From positions 1-10,669 of the forward strand of contig JBOFDP010000082.1 of NCBI GenBank assembly GCA_051647125.1: a DNA stretch of 10,669 nt, in the 5' to 3' direction. Source of the DNA: JBOFDP01 sp051647125. GTDB lineage: Bacteria > Bacteroidota > Bacteroidia > Chitinophagales > Chitinophagaceae. How positions within the stretch are numbered: the stretch's first letter is position 1; each line of letters starts with the position of its first letter. Below, one piece after another: positions 6,969 to 10,669 of the stretch. The notes under the pieces were generated by a model, which did not search any database, was not told where the DNA came from, and worked only from the letters and a program-made list of their open reading frames with translations. The translations under genes were made by a program, and so were the position numbers.

Positions 6969-7463
6969 ATGGAATTATTAACTCCCGATATAGGTTTGTT
7001 TTTTTGGAATGCTTTAGCCTTTATTATTGTATTAATTTTATTACGTGCATTTGCCTGGAAACCCATATTAAAGGCATTGCACGATAGAGAGTATAAAATA
7101 GAGCAAGCTATACAATCTTCAATGCAATTAGAAGACGAAGTAATAGCCATGAAACTGAAAAATGAAGAACAACTAAAAATTGTAGCTGAAGAGCGTCAAC
7201 AAATTTTGTTAGAAGCCAAAAATATAGCTAACAATATGATTCAAGAGGCTAAACTACAAGCTAAAAAGGAAGCTGAGCAAATTATTGGAGATGCTCAATC
7301 TATGATAGAATCACAAAAAAATAAAATGCTCAATGAGGCTAAAACAGAAATTATCTCATTGGTTATTACTATTTCAGAAAAAGTTTTAGAAAAAGCATTA
7401 GAAAAGAAGAAAGATCAAGAAAAATTAATTCTTTCCTTATCTAAAGAAATTGAAATAAATTAA
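6969..7463 (+). CDS. atpF: F1F0 ATP synthase subunit b
   Basis: Peripheral-stalk subunit linking the membrane sector to F1. The 164-residue product opens with LLTPDIGLFFWNALAF, typical of b subunits, and has one membrane helix at about residues 8-28. The motif AWKPILKALHDRE then marks the start of the long stalk. From about residue 40 to 155 the sequence is charged and Ala/Glu/Lys-rich with no helix breakers, as expected for the b-dimer right-handed coiled coil. Length is normal. The gene lies between atpE and atpH, with 7 nt to atpH. No second b-like (b') gene is present, so a homodimer is expected. Confidence 0.95.
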   Translation: MELLTPDIGLFFWNALAFIIVLILLRAFAWKPILKALHDREYKIEQAIQSSMQLEDEVIAMKLKNEEQLKIVAEERQQILLEAKNIANNMIQEAKLQAKKEAEQIIGDAQSMIESQKNKMLNEAKTEIISLVITISEKVLEKALEKKKDQEKLILSLSKEIEIN

Positions 7464-7470
7464 TATTTTT

Positions 7471-8007
7471 ATGTTGATTAATCAGGTATCAGAAAGGTAT
7501 GCAAAAAGCTTATTAGAGCTTGCTACAGAAAAAAAAGTAGTAGCCCAAGTAGCCCAAGATATGTATACTTTAAAGGAGATGTTGGAACATAATAATGATT
7601 TTAGAAGTTTAATGCGTAGCCCTGTGATTTCTTTTTATAAAAAAGATATGATTTGGAAATTATTATATAAAAAGATGAACCTTATCACTCAGCTTTTTGT
7701 ATCCTTACTTATTCGTAAAGGAAGGGAAAAATATTTAGAATCTATTATAGCCTCTTTTATTGCCCAAGATAAGAAGATTAATGGAATAGTAGATGTAACT
7801 ATTTACAGTACTATTCTTTTAGATAAAAAGGTAGTTGATTACATAGCAAAACTTGTAAAGAAAGAAATAAAAGCCCAAGATATAGAGGTGATAAATAAAA
7901 AAGATCCTTCTTTAATAGGAGGATTTATATTGCAAATAAAAGATCAAGTTATTGATTTAAGTATTGCAAAAAGATTAAAAGATATAGAAAAACAAATATT
8001 AGCATAA
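7471..8007 (+). CDS. atpH: ATP synthase subunit delta
   Basis: Connects the b stalk to the top of the F1 alpha/beta head (called OSCP in mitochondria). The 178-residue product has the normal length. The N-terminal helical domain shows VSERYAKSLLELATEKK and later LMRSPVISFYKKDMIW, the usual 'L.nPvi...K' region. The C-terminal part has the family pattern DPSLIGGFILQIKDQVID, then LSIAKRLKDIEKQI. Sequence conservation in this family is low, but gene order and both end motifs agree. It starts 7 nt after atpF, and atpA follows 20 nt after its stop. Confidence 0.94.
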   Translation: MLINQVSERYAKSLLELATEKKVVAQVAQDMYTLKEMLEHNNDFRSLMRSPVISFYKKDMIWKLLYKKMNLITQLFVSLLIRKGREKYLESIIASFIAQDKKINGIVDVTIYSTILLDKKVVDYIAKLVKKEIKAQDIEVINKKDPSLIGGFILQIKDQVIDLSIAKRLKDIEKQILA

Positions 8008-8027
8008 TCAAGTTAAATAAGAATACT

Positions 8028-9602
8028 ATGGAACGCATAAAATCTGATGAAATATCTGCAATTATCAAACAACAGTTGGCTAATACAAAGAATAAATCTA
8101 GCTTAGAGGAGATAGGTTCTGTATTACAAATAGGAGATGGTATAGCTCGTATTTATGGACTTTCAAATGTACAATCAGGAGAGCTAGTAGAGTTTGATAA
8201 TGGGGTGCAGGCAATTGTGCTAAATTTGGAGGAGGATAATGTTGGGGTAGTATTGATGGGTAATGTAGAAGGAATAAAGGAAGGTGATGAAATACGTCGT
8301 ACAAAACGTATTGCTTCTATTAATGTAGGTGAGGGGATGCTTGGAAGAGTGGTAAATGCACTTGGACAACCTATTGATGGAAAAGGAGCTATTCAATCCA
8401 CTTTGTATGAAATGCCTATTGAAAGAAAAGCCCCAGGTGTAATTTATAGAGAACCAGTAAAAGAACCTTTACAAACAGGTATTAAAGCAATTGATGCAAT
8501 GATACCTATAGGACGAGGACAACGTGAATTGATAATTGGAGATAGACAAACTGGGAAAACTACCATTGCTATAGATACAATTATTAATCAAAAAGAATTT
8601 TATGATGCGGGCAAACCAGTATATTGCATTTATGTAGCTTGTGGGCAAAAGGCTTCTACCATAGCTTCTGTGATGAAAACTTTGCAAGATCATGGGGCTA
8701 TGAAATATACTGTTATTGTGGCTGCTTCAGCTGCGGATCCTGCTCCTCAGCAATTTTATGCTCCATTTGCGGGTGCGGCTATTGGAGAATTTTTTAGAGA
8801 TAGAGGAGACAATGCCCTTATTGTATACGATGACTTATCTAAGCAAGCAGTAGCTTATAGAGAAGTGTCTTTATTACTTCGTCGTCCTCCTGGAAGAGAA
8901 GCTTATCCTGGAGATGTATTTTATTTACATAGTCGTTTGCTTGAACGTGCAGCAAAAATTATTAATAATGATATGGTTGCCCAACAAATGAATGATGTTC
9001 CTGATTCTATAAAAAAAATAGTGAAAGGAGGTGGGTCGCTTACGGCATTGCCTATTATAGAAACTCAGGCAGGAGATGTATCTGCTTATATTCCAACAAA
9101 TGTAATCTCTATTACTGATGGGCAGATATTTTTGGAAACCAATTTGTTTAATTCAGGAATTAGACCTGCCATTAATGTAGGTATTTCTGTAAGTCGGGTA
9201 GGTGGGAATGCTCAAATAAAATCTATGAGAAAAGTAGCAGGAACATTAAAGCTTGATCAAGCACAATATAGGGAAATGGAAGCCTTTTCTAAGTTTGGTG
9301 GCGATTTAGATAAAGCTACTAAGATGATATTAGACAAAGGAGCTAGAAATTTAGAAATATTAAAACAACCTAACTTTTCACCTGTAAAAGTAGAAGAACA
9401 AATTGCTATTATTTATTTAGGGACAAATGGATTATTGCAAAATATTTCAGTAGAAAAAATACGTACTTTTGAATATCAATTTTTGGCTACAATGCAACAA
9501 GAATTACCGGAAGTATTGGCAGAATTTAAAAAAGGAAATTTACCCAAAGAAGGTATTGAAAAAATGTTAGTCTTGGCAGATAGAGTATCGAAAGTTCTCT
9601 AA
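8028..9602 (+). CDS. atpA: ATP synthase subunit alpha
   Basis: Non-catalytic nucleotide-binding subunit of F1 (three copies with three beta); cytoplasmic face of the inner membrane. The 524-residue product is close to the usual length. An N-terminal beta-barrel domain (GIARIYGLSNVQSGELVEF) leads into the core. The Walker A loop GDRQTGKTT is at residues 171-179 with K177. The Walker B region is ALIVYDDLSKQAVAYR, and RRPPGREAYPGDVFYLHSRL follows. The catalytic-site arginine is R390 in SVSRVGGNAQ, equivalent to E. coli alpha R373. The C-terminal helical bundle runs to residue 524. All hallmark residues are present. It is the last gene of the cluster here: a terminator follows its stop by 22 nt, and no gamma-subunit gene comes after it. 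Confidence 0.98.
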   Translation: MERIKSDEISAIIKQQLANTKNKSSLEEIGSVLQIGDGIARIYGLSNVQSGELVEFDNGVQAIVLNLEEDNVGVVLMGNVEGIKEGDEIRRTKRIASINVGEGMLGRVVNALGQPIDGKGAIQSTLYEMPIERKAPGVIYREPVKEPLQTGIKAIDAMIPIGRGQRELIIGDRQTGKTTIAIDTIINQKEFYDAGKPVYCIYVACGQKASTIASVMKTLQDHGAMKYTVIVAASAADPAPQQFYAPFAGAAIGEFFRDRGDNALIVYDDLSKQAVAYREVSLLLRRPPGREAYPGDVFYLHSRLLERAAKIINNDMVAQQMNDVPDSIKKIVKGGGSLTALPIIETQAGDVSAYIPTNVISITDGQIFLETNLFNSGIRPAINVGISVSRVGGNAQIKSMRKVAGTLKLDQAQYREMEAFSKFGGDLDKATKMILDKGARNLEILKQPNFSPVKVEEQIAIIYLGTNGLLQNISVEKIRTFEYQFLATMQQELPEVLAEFKKGNLPKEGIEKMLVLADRVSKVL

Positions 9603-9624
9603 AAATACATACTATATCTTAATC

Positions 9625-9658
9625 TTAAAAGGGAATAAAATGTTTTATTCCCTTTTAA
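9625..9658 (+). terminator. Strong intrinsic terminator closing the atp operon
   Basis: A perfect 15-bp inverted repeat, TTAAAAGGGAATAAA (9625-9639) against TTTATTCCCTTTTAA (9644-9658) with loop ATGT, lies 22 nt after the atpA stop. The centre GGGA/TCCC gives stability, with A tracts upstream and T tracts downstream. The next gene is on the same strand, so this separates atpA from the NlpC/P60 gene. Confidence 0.85.
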
Positions 9659-9693
9659 AGTAAATCTATATTATGTTTTTATTACAAAAACAA

Positions 9694-9701
9694 TATTTTT
9701 G
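9694..9701 (+). promoter_or_regulatory. Putative Bacteroidota -7 box for the NlpC/P60 gene
   Basis: TATTTTTG, the same octamer as upstream of metG, lies 33 nt before the start of the peptidase gene and just after the atp terminator, giving a leader of about 27 nt. No clear TTTG stands at the -33 position. The box overlaps a short inverted repeat (ACAAAAA at 9684-9690, TTTTTGT at 9696-9702). Confidence 0.45.
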
Positions 9702-9734
9702 TAGCTTTTTAAGAAGAATATCTGTTGATTTCAT

Positions 9735-10669
9735 ATGATATTGAGCTATTGCAAACAAAGTTTTTTAGTGGTTATATTTTTTTTTATTCAGATTTATTCA
9801 TATTCTTTGAATAGCAAAGAAAATAATCAAAAAATACAAGACTCTACTTTTTTTCAAAAATGGGGAATTGTCCTACTTTCTACTATTAATATAAGGAAAG
9901 AACCTAATCAAAAATCAGAACTTATTTCTCAATCAACTATGGGGATGCCTGTCAAAATATTAAATAAAAAAAATAAATGGGTATCTATACAAACTATTGA
10001 TGGGTATATAGGATGGACAAACTATTATGCTATAAAAGTATTGGATAGCAACGAAAAGATAGTAAATTTTTGGACTAAAATACCATACTATTTATTTACA
10101 GATTATTTTGGAATAGTACATAGCTTACCTAGTGTAGATTCAGATGTAGTAAGTGATATTATATTTAATAATTTAGTTGGGGTAGTAGATACTGTATCTA
10201 CTTTTTATCAAATTTTATTACCTAATGGCAAAGTAGGATATGTTGCAAAACAACAATTGACAAATTGGAAAGAATGGTTAAATACAAGGAACTATAATCC
10301 TCAAGACCTCTTAAAAACAGCTCAGCATTTTTTAGGATTTCCATATTCTTGGGGAGGAACTTCTATTAAAGGATTAGATTGTAGCGGTTTTATGCAATTA
10401 GTATTTTTTCAACAAGGTATTCTTTTGCCTCGAGATGCCAGATTGCAAATTGGAGTAGGAAAAAATATTGATACTACAAAAAATTTCAAACACCTCATTG
10501 TAGGAGATTTATTATTTTTTGGAACAAAAGATAATATTACTCATGTAGCCATGTATGTTGGTGAACAAAAATATATTCATTGTTCGGAAAATGTAACTAT
10601 TAATAGTTTTGATAGCACTTCTGTAGGATATAATAAAAAGCTTAAAAATATGTTAGTAAAAGTAAAACG
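9735..10669 (+). CDS. Exported SH3b-NlpC/P60 cell-wall peptidase, C-terminus beyond the window
   Basis: Probably cleaves peptidoglycan stem peptides (gamma-D-Glu to diamino acid endopeptidase type) in the periplasm. The frame runs open for 311 codons to the window end with no stop. Residues 1-24 form a signal peptide with a Val/Ile/Phe core. A bacterial SH3 domain spans about 43-103 (WGIVLLSTINIRKEP, ending near DGYIGWTNYYAI). A second, less canonical SH3-like region covers about 110-180 (PNGKVGYVAKQQL). The NlpC/P60 domain follows: FPYSWGGTS at 202-210, nucleophile C216 in LDCSGF, the catalytic H270 in ITHVAMYVG, and H282 in YIHCS as the likely third residue. All catalytic residues are present, so it should be active. 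The start is fixed by a TGA in frame at 9726, with the ATG at 9735 as the first good codon; no Shine-Dalgarno is seen. It has its own promoter-like box and is separated from atpA by a terminator. It resembles the SH3/NlpC proteins common in Bacteroidota. Confidence 0.9.
   Translation, partial: MILSYCKQSFLVVIFFFIQIYSYSLNSKENNQKIQDSTFFQKWGIVLLSTINIRKEPNQKSELISQSTMGMPVKILNKKNKWVSIQTIDGYIGWTNYYAIKVLDSNEKIVNFWTKIPYYLFTDYFGIVHSLPSVDSDVVSDIIFNNLVGVVDTVSTFYQILLPNGKVGYVAKQQLTNWKEWLNTRNYNPQDLLKTAQHFLGFPYSWGGTSIKGLDCSGFMQLVFFQQGILLPRDARLQIGVGKNIDTTKNFKHLIVGDLLFFGTKDNITHVAMYVGEQKYIHCSENVTINSFDSTSVGYNKKLKNMLVKVK

Noticed and set aside
8098..8693. Two minus-strand frames over atpA
   Set aside because: They lie opposite the conserved nucleotide-binding core and carry no motif.
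9684..9702. Inverted repeat ACAAAAA/TTTTTGT as an operator
   Set aside because: Seven pairs of nearly all A:T are expected by chance in DNA of this composition; noted only within the promoter entry.
9673..9738. 21-codon frame whose TGA overlaps the NlpC/P60 ATG
   Set aside because: It begins upstream of the likely promoter box, so it would not be transcribed whole; no peptide family fits.

Overview
This window looks like chromosomal DNA from a low-GC member of the Bacteroidota. GC is about a third or less by eye, with heavy use of ATA, TTA and AAA codons. Four things support the assignment: promoter-like boxes matching the Bacteroidota -7 consensus TAnnTTTG, no Shine-Dalgarno sequence at any start, signal peptides of the '..SAQ|' style, and an ATP synthase a subunit with a long N-terminal extension behind a signal peptide. 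The low GC would fit a host-associated or reduced genome, but nothing here proves that. I see no mobile element, CRISPR array, tRNA or rRNA.

Layout: (1) 1-186, minus strand: the first 62 codons of a secreted redoxin/thioredoxin-fold protein, cut by the window edge and divergent from metG. (2) 324-2417, plus: metG, methionyl-tRNA synthetase with a fused C-terminal tRNA-binding domain, followed at once by a compact hairpin. (3) 2468-5304, plus: queF (long, two-T-fold preQ0 reductase for queuosine) and kup (K+ uptake permease), 11 nt apart and probably cotranscribed. (4) 5305-5483: a gap with a (CAAAA)n pentanucleotide tract and a TAnnTTTG box that probably drives the ATP synthase genes; a marginal 52-codon ORF spans it. 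(5) 5484-9602, plus: atpB-atpE-atpF-atpH-atpA, encoding F0 subunits a, c, b and F1 subunits delta and alpha. A strong intrinsic terminator closes this operon. (6) 9735-end, plus: an exported bacterial-SH3 plus NlpC/P60 cell-wall peptidase, open at the right edge and absent from an ordinary ORF listing because it has no stop in the window.

How the genes work together: atpB/E/F build the membrane proton channel, c ring and peripheral stalk. atpH links the stalk to the catalytic head, and atpA gives the non-catalytic alpha subunits. The remaining F1 genes (atpG gamma, atpD beta, atpC epsilon) are not here. Separate atpD/atpC is common in Bacteroidota, but atpG normally follows atpA, and here a terminator and an unrelated gene take its place. 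The other genes are housekeeping functions in translation (metG, queF), ion homeostasis (kup) and the cell envelope (redoxin, NlpC/P60).

I found no convincing undescribed system. The points most worth a second look are the missing atpG, the type II QueF in a Bacteroidota-like genome, the pentanucleotide tract upstream of atpB, and the nearly leaderless metG.
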